Shown in pieces: positions 24,616 to 33,821 of a DNA stretch of 63,377 nucleotides. Every line of letters starts with the position of its first letter. The stretch's first letter is position 1. Origin of the DNA: an uncultured Christensenellaceae bacterium (lineage in GTDB: Bacteria; Bacillota; Clostridia; Christensenellales; UBA3700); contig CALWHB010000005.1 of the NCBI GenBank assembly GCA_944380275.1, forward strand, positions 1 through 63,377, written 5' to 3'. Under the pieces are notes generated by a model, which did not search any database, was not told the origin of the DNA, and saw only the letters and a list, made by a program, of their open reading frames with translations. Both the position numbers and the translations under genes were made by a program.

Positions 24616-27600
24616 TTATTTTGTCGGAGAATTTCCTATCAGCTCTTTGAGTTCGTCGGCATTGACGCTGTTTTTTTCGGCAAGAACGCTCACCAGTTTG
24701 TCGACGGCGTCTTTATTTGCTGTCAGGATTTTTTTCGCGCGCTCCAGCTGTGTACGCAGTATGGCGTTTACTCTTTCGTAAATCTGTCTTTCAAGCGCGT
24801 CGCCGAAATATCCCGTTACCGCCATGCCGTCATCCGTCATGCCCCAACTGCCGACGAGGTCGTAAGCGAGTTCCGTCGCGCTTTCAAGGTCTGAAGACGG
24901 TCCCGTGGTAAGCCCTTCGTCTTCCCCGTAATATATGAGTTCTGCCGCTCTGCCTCCAAGAGAACAGCATATCGCGTCGAGAAGTTCCGGTTTTGTCATA
25001 ACTCCTTTTTCTTCCGGCTCGTCGTCGTGCATCATATATCCGCCGTAATTGCCGCGGGCGACAACTGTAACATATGCCGGCACTTTGCCGTTTGCCCACG
25101 AAACTATCGCATGTCCCGCCTCATGACGCGCGGTCCTGAGCATAGACTCTCCCGAATATTCCTTTTTGTCGCCGTACTCGTACTTATCCTGAGCCTCTTC
25201 AAGCATCTTTACGGTAACTTCTTCTCCGTTGAGTCCCTTTACGACGTCATTGACCATATTCATTATGTCGCAGGGGCTGTATCCTACGCACTTTTTTGCC
25301 ATGAGTTCTATACCGTTTTCAAGGTCCGACGTGTCTATGCCGTGTCTTGAGAGGAAGAATTTTATCAGTTCTTCTCTGTCTTTTTTGTCAGGCAGTCCTA
25401 TGAGTATTTTTCTGTCAAAACGCCTTACAAACGCGGCGTCGAGAACTCTCGAATCTTTGCCGTTGTCCTTAATCGAGAAGTTTGTAGCGGCAAGGACTAT
25501 AACGGGTCTGTTCTCATCCACTCTGAAACCTTCCATTTCTGACAAAAAGGTATTGAGCAACTGTTCCGCTGCCTGGGTATATTCAGAACCCGTCCTCTTT
25601 TTTGCGAACGCGTCTACTTCGTCGATAAAGATAATCGAAGGGGCATATCTTCTTGCGGTACGGAACAATCTTCTTATACTTTCAGGACCTTCGCCGACAT
25701 ACTTATTAAAGAAAGAGGTACCGTTCTTTTCGATAAACGTAACGTCCGTTTCTCCCGCAAGAGCCTTGGCAAGCAAAGTTTTTCCGGTACCCGGAGGACC
25801 GTACATAAGTATGCCCTTGGGAGCCTTCAATCCGCTCGCAGTATACTTTTTGGGATTGGACAAATATGAAATGAATTCCTTCATCGACTTTTTTGCCTCG
25901 GACGCTCCTACAACATCGGCAAATCTCTCTTTGGGTTTGCTTACATCCGCAAGTACGTCTGCTGCGTCTTCTGCTCTTACTGCGCGCTTAACCGTAAGCC
26001 TTCTCGCGAGTATTTTCATCTCACTGCCGTCGTCATTTATAATCTGGGCGCCGTTATAGCTGACAACTTTCAACGAACGCGACAGTTTATAAAAATTGTT
26101 GCCTGTTACGGTAGCGTTGCGAATATATTCTATCTCTTCAATGCTGTCCTCTTTGTCGTCCTTGTCAAAGCGCAACACACCTTTAGCTCCCTTAGCGAGG
26201 AAGGTGTCAAAAGCAGCGTCGTCGTATTCCGCATCGGCATCGTTGAGTACGTAAACGGGAATTTCAGGATAATTTGTTCTCACATACCCAAAGAGTTCGA
26301 CGCCGTCTGAATCAATATCCTCAAGGTCGCTGGGGCGGAACTGCATGTTTTTTTCTCCTGCAAAAATATCGAGAACGAACGCGCTGACATCGTTTCTGAA
26401 CGCCTCTTTTACCGACTTAATATCCGTCCTGAAAATCTGCTTTACGCACGCTGCGTCGCAGATTTCCTTCATTTCTTTTTTATACTTTTTGTCAGCCGCA
26501 ACGAGCAGACTGAGCTTGCCTTTTTCTTCAAAAAGCTCTGCGACGGCACTCTTTTTATAGTCGACGTCTATATATATTTTTCTGAGTGAAGAAATATCCA
26601 TCTTCTTGCGGGAATACTGAGAAACCGCGTCAAAAAGTTCGCTGTCCACAAATCTTGAAACCGCGCCGGTCATACTGCGTGCGTCACCGCTGCCGCCCAC
26701 GGAATACATTATCAGCGAGGCGATGCGGTCATAATTGCACTCTATCTTCACACCCATATTTTCCGCAGCGGAATTTATCTCTCTTTTCAACTGCCCCAGC
26801 ACGATTTCTTTAACAGCGTAAGGTTCTAAGCGATTGAAAAGCACAACCGTGCCTTTAGCCCAGCGCGAAACGAGTTCTTTGGGGAAATAAGGTCTTCCCG
26901 TCAAGGGATTCTTGTCGCTTTCGAGCGCGGCAATCACGGCGTTCTTGGGTATAGAGGCGAGATTTGCGTTTTCAGAATCCTCATACAGATTTTTTGCAAC
27001 GTTTGTCGTAAATATCAGTATGGTATCTCTGAAAGACACGTCCTTTTTTGTTGCCGCATCCTGTATCGTACCTGCGTCAAGTATCTGCAAAAACAGTTTG
27101 AGGTTGGACTGCGACGCTTTTTCTATCTCGTCGAACAGTATTATACACTTTGGATTTTTTGCAACGAAAGAAGTAACTACTCCGGGAGTCTTGTAAATCA
27201 TATCGCTGCCGTTGAGGGGCGCGCCCGTTTCGCCGTACTCGCTCATATTAACCCTGAGATACGGTCTACCCTTGCAGAACGGTGCGGCGCACTCTGCGAG
27301 ATAAGTCTTTCCGCATCCCGGAGGTCCCGCAAAGAAAAATGTGGCAAGAGGTCCCTTACGTCCTTTGTCGGCAAGCACTTCGGCACCGAAGTATGCCCTG
27401 ACAAAAGCGGCAATCGCATGCGGCTGTCCTTTTACTTTGCGCGAAAGTTCCGCTTTCATATCAGATATGCGCTTTTGTATTTCTCCGAGAGTTTCTTTGC
27501 CTTCTTCCGCCTCGTAATCTTTTACAAATTGCTCTCTCTTCAAATCTTCGTCCTTTACGCCTGCCTGCTTTGCAAATCCGGCAAAACCTTCATAGTCGGT

Positions 27601-28098
27601 TTTGTCTTCATATGCGTCTTCGCATGCCGCTGCCACCGCTTTTTTGTCATTGTCGCTGTCTGAAAATGCTTTCATGGCGATAGCTGCAAATTGTGCCTGT
27701 TTTTCCTCTTTTCCCGTCGCGCCGACAGATACGGCTTTTTCACCGTCGGGATTATTTTGCCCGCTTTGCTCACCGACGGATTTTTCGCCGCAATCTTCAT
27801 TTGTCAGGGACCCGAATCTTATGCCGTAAGAATTGCCCGCGTTGTCGATATATTGCAGCTCAATGTCGTCAAAACTCAGGTCGCACGCCTCAGCTGCCCT
27901 CTTTACAAGTTCGCAGACCTGTTCGTAAGACAGAAATGTTTCTCCCTCTATTTCGCAGAAATTATCCTTGACGGTTTTGCAGTTTACTCCCGGCAATACC
28001 ACGGAAAGCAGTTCAATCAGCTTATCAAGCTCTTTTGCCGCTTTCTTTTCTTTGTTGTTTTCAATCCATTTGTCAGTAAATCTTATGTAGATTTTCAT
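24616..28098 (-). CDS. Soluble ClpA/B-type AAA + receiver-like + FtsH-type AAA/M41 protease fusion
   Basis: 1160 aa. An N-terminal alpha/beta region and charged linker (1-215) precede a Clp-type AAA+ ATPase (Walker A GPPGCGKT 258-265, Walker B CIILFDEIEKA, sensor IFTTN). Next is a response-regulator-like fold (about 528-660, LLVAADKK, FVLDIF with D577, PVYVL, KGAKGVLRFDK). Then an FtsH-type AAA+ (Walker A GPPGTGKT 767-774, IIFIDEVDA, VRRFDRK) and a M41 zinc protease domain (HEAGH 992-996, third ligand D1070 in PSSDLESATELA). FtsH's membrane segments are absent, so the protease should be cytoplasmic. SD AGAGGA. It follows the RyR membrane protein by 73 nt with no terminator, so the three genes form one operon. 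I know no characterised protein of this layout. Confidence 0.9.
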   Translation of the reverse strand: MKIYIRFTDKWIENNKEKKAAKELDKLIELLSVVLPGVNCKTVKDNFCEIEGETFLSYEQVCELVKRAAEACDLSFDDIELQYIDNAGNSYGIRFGSLTNEDCGEKSVGEQSGQNNPDGEKAVSVGATGKEEKQAQFAAIAMKAFSDSDNDKKAVAAACEDAYEDKTDYEGFAGFAKQAGVKDEDLKREQFVKDYEAEEGKETLGEIQKRISDMKAELSRKVKGQPHAIAAFVRAYFGAEVLADKGRKGPLATFFFAGPPGCGKTYLAECAAPFCKGRPYLRVNMSEYGETGAPLNGSDMIYKTPGVVTSFVAKNPKCIILFDEIEKASQSNLKLFLQILDAGTIQDAATKKDVSFRDTILIFTTNVAKNLYEDSENANLASIPKNAVIAALESDKNPLTGRPYFPKELVSRWAKGTVVLFNRLEPYAVKEIVLGQLKREINSAAENMGVKIECNYDRIASLIMYSVGGSGDARSMTGAVSRFVDSELFDAVSQYSRKKMDISSLRKIYIDVDYKKSAVAELFEEKGKLSLLVAADKKYKKEMKEICDAACVKQIFRTDIKSVKEAFRNDVSAFVLDIFAGEKNMQFRPSDLEDIDSDGVELFGYVRTNYPEIPVYVLNDADAEYDDAAFDTFLAKGAKGVLRFDKDDKEDSIEEIEYIRNATVTGNNFYKLSRSLKVVSYNGAQIINDDGSEMKILARRLTVKRAVRAEDAADVLADVSKPKERFADVVGASEAKKSMKEFISYLSNPKKYTASGLKAPKGILMYGPPGTGKTLLAKALAGETDVTFIEKNGTSFFNKYVGEGPESIRRLFRTARRYAPSIIFIDEVDAFAKKRTGSEYTQAAEQLLNTFLSEMEGFRVDENRPVIVLAATNFSIKDNGKDSRVLDAAFVRRFDRKILIGLPDKKDREELIKFFLSRHGIDTSDLENGIELMAKKCVGYSPCDIMNMVNDVVKGLNGEEVTVKMLEEAQDKYEYGDKKEYSGESMLRTARHEAGHAIVSWANGKVPAYVTVVARGNYGGYMMHDDEPEEKGVMTKPELLDAICCSLGGRAAELIYYGEDEGLTTGPSSDLESATELAYDLVGSWGMTDDGMAVTGYFGDALERQIYERVNAILRTQLERAKKILTANKDAVDKLVSVLAEKNSVNADELKELIGNSPTK

Positions 28099-28171
28099 AA
28101 ATTCCTCTTGTCTTTTTGTTTAAGTCTGTCCGCTCTAATCCGTTTTTCTGCTGCCGCAACCATGCTTGACC

Positions 28172-30892
28172 TTATACGTTTTTCCCGTTATCGGCTAAAT
28201 AGAACGCACTTAGCACGTTTATGACGTCATAACAACGGTTTTCCCCCTTGAGTTCGTCGTATTTCCTTATGTCGGGATGTTCTTTTACAGAAAGACGTTT
28301 GACTTCGCCTTGCACATAACCGTTTACAGTCATGTATCTTGACCATCTGTCGTGTTCCACCGCGCCCAGTCTGACGAGATTTTCTGTCGAAACGTCGTCG
28401 AAAGCTCCGTTTTTACCTCCGCCGAATTTTATCGCGCACTGACTGCGTGTGAAGGGATAAAACATTGCCGCATATCTGCTAGACAGCCTGTTGTAGAAAG
28501 ACAGTTGCGCCGTGCTATCCCATTGCATTTCAATACCGGCAGGGTCGTAACTCTCTGTGAGTTTTTTGTAATATCCGCCCGAAAGGTATAGCTTGTCCGC
28601 CGTCTTTTTTCCCGTGCATACGTCGCCCATATCCTTTCTCAACACATTATCATTGCCGTCTTTCAATCCTCTCTCTATGCAGGAATAAACGTAATTGCAG
28701 TACTTTGCATTTTCCCAGTTGACTATTCCGTCATAACAGTACATATCTTCTGCCGCACCGTAAACAATTACTTTGACCTTATCGAACCTGCGCGCATCGT
28801 TTCCGCACCAGTTTATCCTGTCATAATTCTGTTTGTCGCGCAAGTTTATCGCTATCGTCTGGTAACCGTCCTTGCCGCTGCCGCGCATAAGTTCATGCTT
28901 TACGTCTTCAAGAAGGGCGTTGGCTATACTGACGTTGCTGTCATCGTTGCCCAGAGCGATAACTATCAGATTGTAATCGTATTTTGAACACTTTCTCAGC
29001 CCTGTGTTTTTGTCAGCTCTTCTTATGAACTCTTTTGAAAAAGCGGATTCTCTGTACATATTGACGCGCAGTCTGACTTGCTTTTTTGCCGCAACTTCAG
29101 AGCAATCATTTACTTCGTCAGAATCTGCATATCGGACTTCGACGTCAGGATGCTTAATCCTGTACACTCCGCCCAGTTCGTCTGCGTTCTTGTCGAATAC
29201 GTCTGCGACAAAAGGCTGAGGATTGTAACCGAGAAGAGGCGAATCCTTCTCTTCGCCTTCGTGCTCTGCGCCATTGCCGTGTTCACCGCTTGCCGCGAAC
29301 ACGTAAGCGGCGTTCATGGTCTGCTGTCCGTTCTGCCCGAAACCTATAATCATCGCCCTGTAATTTTTATCTCTGAGTTCCTGCTCGTACAACATCGGAC
29401 AATCTCTTATAAGTTCGCTTTTTTTCAGCGCAAAATCTGCCGCCGCCAGGCTCGCCTCGTTAACTGCGTAAAATCTGAAGTGCTTTTTCAGCCGGTTGTA
29501 CGCCTCAGGACTCTTGCCTGTGTCGTTGCCTTCTGCTTTGCGGGCAAAGTAGCCTATATAACTCAGCAAGCTGATTTCTTTACCTTTTTCTATTGCGTCG
29601 CCTTTGGCAAATTTTGCCAGTTCGCTGTCGCAACGCATATCAACGTTGGAGATGTCAATATCCTCGCTTGACAGGAAGTAGTAATTTACCGTCGACAGAC
29701 GCATTTCTCCAAAGAGCCTGTCCACCTGAGCGTTGCGCGCAGCCTTGACGACTTTCTGTTCCTCTTTATTTGCCTCAGCAAATCTCTTCTCGTACTCTTC
29801 TTCGCACAGATAGTCTTCAGGGATAAAAACCTTTTTGTCCTTGAATTTTCTTCTTACGTTTCTTCCCACATCGTCAAAAACAACCTTGTCGTTTACACAA
29901 GTCTTTTCCTTTTCCCAGTCAAGCGCAAAGATATGTATTTCTTCCACTTTTCCGTCGGCATAATCTTCGTTGAACAGCTTTCTTCCATGAGGAGAAGTCA
30001 AATCCCTGTCTTTTGAATTTATCCTGAGAAATTCGGTAATCGATTTGTCGTGTTTGCCGGGACTGTATGTCAGAAACAAAAATCCCGAGTGCATGATGTC
30101 AAGACATAACGGATTCTTGCCGCTGAAAGCCTCTCTCCCTTCTGTACGGAGGAAGATTATCGCGTATTTTTGTCTGAAGATATATTTCACGACAGCTTTA
30201 GCCGCCGCAACTATTTTCTGACCCACGCCTGCCTTCCGCTCAGACTCTGCCCCCTGTTTTGTGAGGATATTGCGGTACACGTCTGCCAGACATGTCCTGT
30301 TTTTCTTATCAATGCTGTGAGCGAGAGCGACGCTGTCTTCAGTTATCGCGGTAAATATATAAACCTTGGATTTGCCCTTTCCGGAAAAATTCACCCAGGC
30401 AAAAAAACTGTATATTTCGTAACTCAGACTGAAAGTTACGACGCTGAGCACTACAAGTCCCGCATACAAAGAAGAGGCCGCGTAATACATCGCATAAAGA
30501 TTCTCGTAACTCTTATAGTAAGGCAGACCGTCAAAAGACAGTCCTCCTACCGCCTGAAATACCGAATATACGAACTTTACCGTGCTGTCCCAGGTATCGT
30601 ATTTTACCTCGCCCGTGTCTTCTATATAGCTTATCGCCATCTTTCCCGCTATGCTGAACAACAAAACAACCGCGACGAAAGAGAACTCAACCGCGTATCT
30701 CGTCCTTGTCCTCTTCTTCAAGGCAAAATAAAGCCACATCGTCAGACAGTAAAGCACGACTATTATGAGCGCGCCTTTCAGAATACCCATAGTAACAATC
30801 AGCCAGTCAGATATGACTATGCCCGCAAAATTCTCGTACGGGACAAGCAATACTCCCAGCAGGACTATGCAAACAGCTAACAGTTTTTTCAC
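28172..30892 (-). CDS. Membrane TrkA-N/RCK-like protein with C-terminal RyR domain
   Basis: 906 aa. About four membrane segments (4-26, 31-58, 68-90, 130-165) with a possible re-entrant loop (102-128, VYSVFQAVGGLSFDG) give a small channel-like domain. A first Rossmann-like unit starts at KVYIFTAITEDSVALAHSI (176) and a second has the dinucleotide loop MIIGFGQNGQQT (514-524), as in TrkA-N/RCK domains. The C-terminus (843-900) is a RyR domain: EHDRWSRYMTVNGY, then HPDIRKYDEL and a YDVIN helix. In bacteria such RyR proteins are thought to sense nucleotide-type ligands; the ligand and conducted ion are inference. GTG start with AGGAG 8 nt upstream, 4 nt after the preceding stop. Confidence 0.82.
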   Translation of the reverse strand: MKKLLAVCIVLLGVLLVPYENFAGIVISDWLIVTMGILKGALIIVVLYCLTMWLYFALKKRTRTRYAVEFSFVAVVLLFSIAGKMAISYIEDTGEVKYDTWDSTVKFVYSVFQAVGGLSFDGLPYYKSYENLYAMYYAASSLYAGLVVLSVVTFSLSYEIYSFFAWVNFSGKGKSKVYIFTAITEDSVALAHSIDKKNRTCLADVYRNILTKQGAESERKAGVGQKIVAAAKAVVKYIFRQKYAIIFLRTEGREAFSGKNPLCLDIMHSGFLFLTYSPGKHDKSITEFLRINSKDRDLTSPHGRKLFNEDYADGKVEEIHIFALDWEKEKTCVNDKVVFDDVGRNVRRKFKDKKVFIPEDYLCEEEYEKRFAEANKEEQKVVKAARNAQVDRLFGEMRLSTVNYYFLSSEDIDISNVDMRCDSELAKFAKGDAIEKGKEISLLSYIGYFARKAEGNDTGKSPEAYNRLKKHFRFYAVNEASLAAADFALKKSELIRDCPMLYEQELRDKNYRAMIIGFGQNGQQTMNAAYVFAASGEHGNGAEHEGEEKDSPLLGYNPQPFVADVFDKNADELGGVYRIKHPDVEVRYADSDEVNDCSEVAAKKQVRLRVNMYRESAFSKEFIRRADKNTGLRKCSKYDYNLIVIALGNDDSNVSIANALLEDVKHELMRGSGKDGYQTIAINLRDKQNYDRINWCGNDARRFDKVKVIVYGAAEDMYCYDGIVNWENAKYCNYVYSCIERGLKDGNDNVLRKDMGDVCTGKKTADKLYLSGGYYKKLTESYDPAGIEMQWDSTAQLSFYNRLSSRYAAMFYPFTRSQCAIKFGGGKNGAFDDVSTENLVRLGAVEHDRWSRYMTVNGYVQGEVKRLSVKEHPDIRKYDELKGENRCYDVINVLSAFYLADNGKNV

Positions 30893-30896
30893 TCCC

Positions 30897-32249
30897 TTAT
30901 CTCCTCGCTTTTATTATCTTTTTATCAACGTAAGCCAGCAGTCTTTGTGCCTCGTCAATCAGTTGATAGTCGTATTTTCTGACGTCTTCTTTTTCCTCGT
31001 CCGTACCTTTGCGCACTGCCTCGTCCCTGCCGAAATCAGCAAGCCCTCTCCATGTGGTGAGATTGACGTGTTTTCCCTCTTCAAACAGCTTGTCCTTGCC
31101 TTTGAGCGCATACTCGCTCTTTGCCGCGGGAACAAACCCGCAAGCCGCCATATATCCGTTCCATCTGAAATGCTCTCTGACAGCGAGAGCCGTCCTTAGT
31201 CCGCACGTCCGAGTCGTCCTCAAGTCGTAAACTACGTTGCCCGCGACGTATTTGCGGGGATTGCCTTCGTCATACAACGCATAAAAATCAACCGCGGCAT
31301 TTTCGCCTTCATCAGCGCAGTCGTACCCGCACTCAAGCAGAACTTCTCTCAAAGCGGTCGCCGCGTAAACGTTTGAAAGTTTTTTGACGGGTGCGGCAGA
31401 CGAAGTTTTGAACCGTCTTTCCGCCTCTCCGAGCGAACGTGTAAATGCGCCGCCATACACCAGGTCGCGTCCGTAGGCAATCCTGCATAGACAGAGATAG
31501 GTTTCAACGCTTTCTTTTTCTGACGGCATACTTAAGATTTGCCCTTTTTCTTCGGCACCGTCGCAGAATACGACGCAGTCTGCTCCTTTCTCTTTAAGCA
31601 GCCTTTCAACCCGTTGCGCGCGCGAAACATCGCCGTTTGCGACAACGACAAACACAAAGATTTGCATATTGTCCCGGCAAAGACGTTGAACCGCGTCGCA
31701 ATCGCCCTCAGCAAATACCGTACTTATGTTTTTTTGCGGCATCTCGTAAAAATCCGCGTCGTCGGCGTGACTGTCTACAAAAAAATTAAATTTTGAGTAT
31801 CCGCCGCGGTACAACCTCTTTTCTTCTGCCGAAACGCTGAAAACGCAGTCAGTACTCACCTCTTTTATAAGGCCGTCCTCTCCCGTATCCGTCGCGGCGA
31901 ATACCGAGGCAAACGCCTTGAAAATCTCAGAGGACAAAGAATCAAATCCGAAAAACGCCGCGCATACTCTTTTGCCTTCGCTGCAAAAATGCGATTTAAC
32001 TTTGCAAAAAAACGCGGGGGGATACCTGAACATGACGGTTAGCGCGCGCGCCCTGTCAAGGTTGACAAGGTCGATACGCGGTACGGCACCTGCCGTTGCC
32101 TCAAGGTTGAGTTCTGCATCCGAATCGCACAATACGACCGCTTTTTTGCCTTCAGGAACTATCAGTGAAAGCCTGCTTTCAAACTCGTCCGCTGCCTTTC
32201 TTCCCTCTATTCTCAATATTACAGTTCCGTCTTGCAGGTAATGCGACAT
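30897..32249 (-). CDS. Soluble TrkA-N/RyR-like paralogue of the neighbouring membrane protein
   Basis: 450 aa, no membrane segment. It lines up with the C-terminal half of the 28172-30892 product: AAFFGFDSLSSEIFKAFASVFAA (97-119) with its GFGQNGQQ region, MQIFVFVVVANGDVSRAQRVERLL (195-218) with IVIALGNDDSNVSIANALL, and a C-terminal EHFRWNGYMAACGF (359-372) with EHDRWSRYMTVNGY, then a HVNL...RKYDYQLIDEA region matching HPDI...YDVIN. The glycine loop is degenerate (GFDSLS for GFGQNG), so nucleotide binding there may be lost. First gene of the operon, behind promoter 32303-32331. Likely a regulatory partner of the membrane protein (inference). Confidence 0.7.
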   Translation of the reverse strand: MSHYLQDGTVILRIEGRKAADEFESRLSLIVPEGKKAVVLCDSDAELNLEATAGAVPRIDLVNLDRARALTVMFRYPPAFFCKVKSHFCSEGKRVCAAFFGFDSLSSEIFKAFASVFAATDTGEDGLIKEVSTDCVFSVSAEEKRLYRGGYSKFNFFVDSHADDADFYEMPQKNISTVFAEGDCDAVQRLCRDNMQIFVFVVVANGDVSRAQRVERLLKEKGADCVVFCDGAEEKGQILSMPSEKESVETYLCLCRIAYGRDLVYGGAFTRSLGEAERRFKTSSAAPVKKLSNVYAATALREVLLECGYDCADEGENAAVDFYALYDEGNPRKYVAGNVVYDLRTTRTCGLRTALAVREHFRWNGYMAACGFVPAAKSEYALKGKDKLFEEGKHVNLTTWRGLADFGRDEAVRKGTDEEKEDVRKYDYQLIDEAQRLLAYVDKKIIKARR

Positions 32250-32269
32250 TTACTCTTCTCTCTTTCTTT

Positions 32270-32283
32270 GCGCGTATACGCGC
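32270..32283. promoter_or_regulatory. Palindrome just after the RyR-operon transcription start
   Basis: GCGCGTATACGCGC, a perfect 14-mer, lies about 13-26 nt into the predicted transcript, between promoter and SD. It could be an operator or a short hairpin. I saw no second copy in the window. Confidence 0.5.
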
Positions 32284-32302
32284 CTTTTTTATTAATAGTC
32301 TT

Positions 32303-32331
32303 ATTTTACTATAAGTATTATAACTTGTCAA
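32303..32331 (-). promoter_or_regulatory. Promoter of the RyR/AAA-protease operon
   Basis: TTGACA (32326-32331), 17 bp, TAAAAT (32303-32308). The only good promoter seen upstream of the three genes. Confidence 0.85.
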
Positions 32332-32426
32332 TATACAAAGTCTGCCCTGCAACGACGTGAAACAGGTCAGTCGCGGCGACTTGAGAAATCCCGCCTCGCA
32401 CAAAACGAATAAATCAATTTGTTCAT

Positions 32427-32451
32427 AAAAACGCCCTCCTTGCGGAGAGCG
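32427..32451 (-). terminator. Terminator of the permease gene
   Basis: Minus strand CGCTCTCC, loop GCAA, GGAGGGCG (one G-U pair), then five T. It separates the permease from the RyR operon. Confidence 0.85.
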
Positions 32452-32468
32452 ACGGATGTTTTTATTCT

Positions 32469-33773
32469 TTATAAGACCGTGTAACACGTCAGATAACCGA
32501 ATCCGGCAAGTATGAGCAAAAACCCGAAGTTCAGACCAAGGAACAGCAATATGTATTTCTTTGTATCTCCCGGCATAAGTTTGCGGTACGTATTCAGCGT
32601 TATAAGGCTGGCGAGCGACGCAATAGGCGTCCCCAGTCCTCCCAGGTTTACCGCTATAAGCAACCTTGCGTAATCTGTAGTAAACCTCGAAAGCAGTACC
32701 GCGCTGGGTACGTTGCTTATCACCTGGCATGACAGTATGCCGAAGGCAAGCGGGTCGATGTCCATCAGTTTACTCAGAAATTGCTGGACGGGTTCAATCC
32801 TCGACATATTGCCGGAAAATACGAAAAACGCGCAGAACGTCAGCAGAAGTCCGTAATCCACCTTAAGCACAGACCTGAAATCAAGCAACAAGAGTGCGAC
32901 AGTTACCGCAAGCAGTCCCCAGTAATAAGGGAATATCCTGAAAACTATGAGAACGGACACGATAAAAAGCACGCTGTATACCGCCACTCTCCACGCTTTG
33001 GGAGCAGGACGTTTTTTTGTGCCAACTTCTACTTTTTCCGGTTTTACGAAAAGGCACGTGCCGAGTATGAGCAGAAAAGCCGCAGCAAAAGGCACCGCCA
33101 TTATCTTGAAAAATTCCGCCGCGCCGATATTGAAAAAAGAATACAGATACAGGTTTTGCGGATTGCCGAAAGGAGTCAGCATGCCTCCGAGATTTGCCGC
33201 TATGTTCTGCATTATAAACGTAAACGCCATATAACGCTTGCCGTTGCAGGATTCAAGCACGAAATAGCCCAGCGGAAGAAAAGTAACGAGAGCCATATCG
33301 TTTGCCATAATCATAGAACCGAAATAAGTTACGAATACAAGAGAAATGATAACCGTCCTTATACTTTTGAACCTTCTGACTATGACGTCTGCAAGCCAGA
33401 CGAAAAATCTGATGTTCTTGAAAGCGGCAACGACCGCGAGAGTACAGAAAAGACAAGAAAGCGTACGCCAGTCGAAATAATCGACATACTGACTGTCGAA
33501 AGGTACGAAAAAGCAGGTAATCGCCGCCGCGATTATCGCTATTATAAGCACCGTGTTTGCCTTGAGAAAATTCTTTATGTCCTGTTTGCGAAAAAGCTTT
33601 TTTATGCGCAGTCTTTCTGCGCGAGCATCTGCTCCCCTAAGCGGTTCTTCGGCGTCTGCACCCGTCCTGACGTCTGACATATTGTCTTCGCAACTTTCTG
33701 CGTTTGCGCCAAAATTCTCCTGTCTGTGTTCATTATCGACAGTTTTGTCCTCTTTTTCTTTGTCTTCTTCCAT
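32469..33773 (-). CDS. Ion-transporter-superfamily permease (SLC13/ArsB-like)
   Basis: 434 aa with a hydrophilic, acidic 60-residue N-terminal extension, then ten to twelve membrane helices. The repeated motifs MLTPFGNPQNLYLY and SNVPSAVLLSR, plus IMANDMALVTFLP, are those of the CitM/ArsB/SLC13-type transporters with paired re-entrant hairpins. The substrate could be a carboxylate, inorganic anion or metalloid oxyanion; nothing nearby decides. SD AGAGGA 12 nt upstream. Own promoter and terminator, so not part of the RyR operon although co-directional. Confidence 0.82.
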   Translation of the reverse strand: MEEDKEKEDKTVDNEHRQENFGANAESCEDNMSDVRTGADAEEPLRGADARAERLRIKKLFRKQDIKNFLKANTVLIIAIIAAAITCFFVPFDSQYVDYFDWRTLSCLFCTLAVVAAFKNIRFFVWLADVIVRRFKSIRTVIISLVFVTYFGSMIMANDMALVTFLPLGYFVLESCNGKRYMAFTFIMQNIAANLGGMLTPFGNPQNLYLYSFFNIGAAEFFKIMAVPFAAAFLLILGTCLFVKPEKVEVGTKKRPAPKAWRVAVYSVLFIVSVLIVFRIFPYYWGLLAVTVALLLLDFRSVLKVDYGLLLTFCAFFVFSGNMSRIEPVQQFLSKLMDIDPLAFGILSCQVISNVPSAVLLSRFTTDYARLLIAVNLGGLGTPIASLASLITLNTYRKLMPGDTKKYILLFLGLNFGFLLILAGFGYLTCYTVL

Positions 33774-33821
33774 ACCGCTGATTTCCTCTATACCGTTAAA
33801 ATATACTTTTAATCCGTAAAG

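Noticed and set aside
32252-32468. Permease gene as fourth member of the RyR operon
   Set aside because: A strong terminator (32427-32451) and a separate consensus promoter (32303-32331) lie between them.
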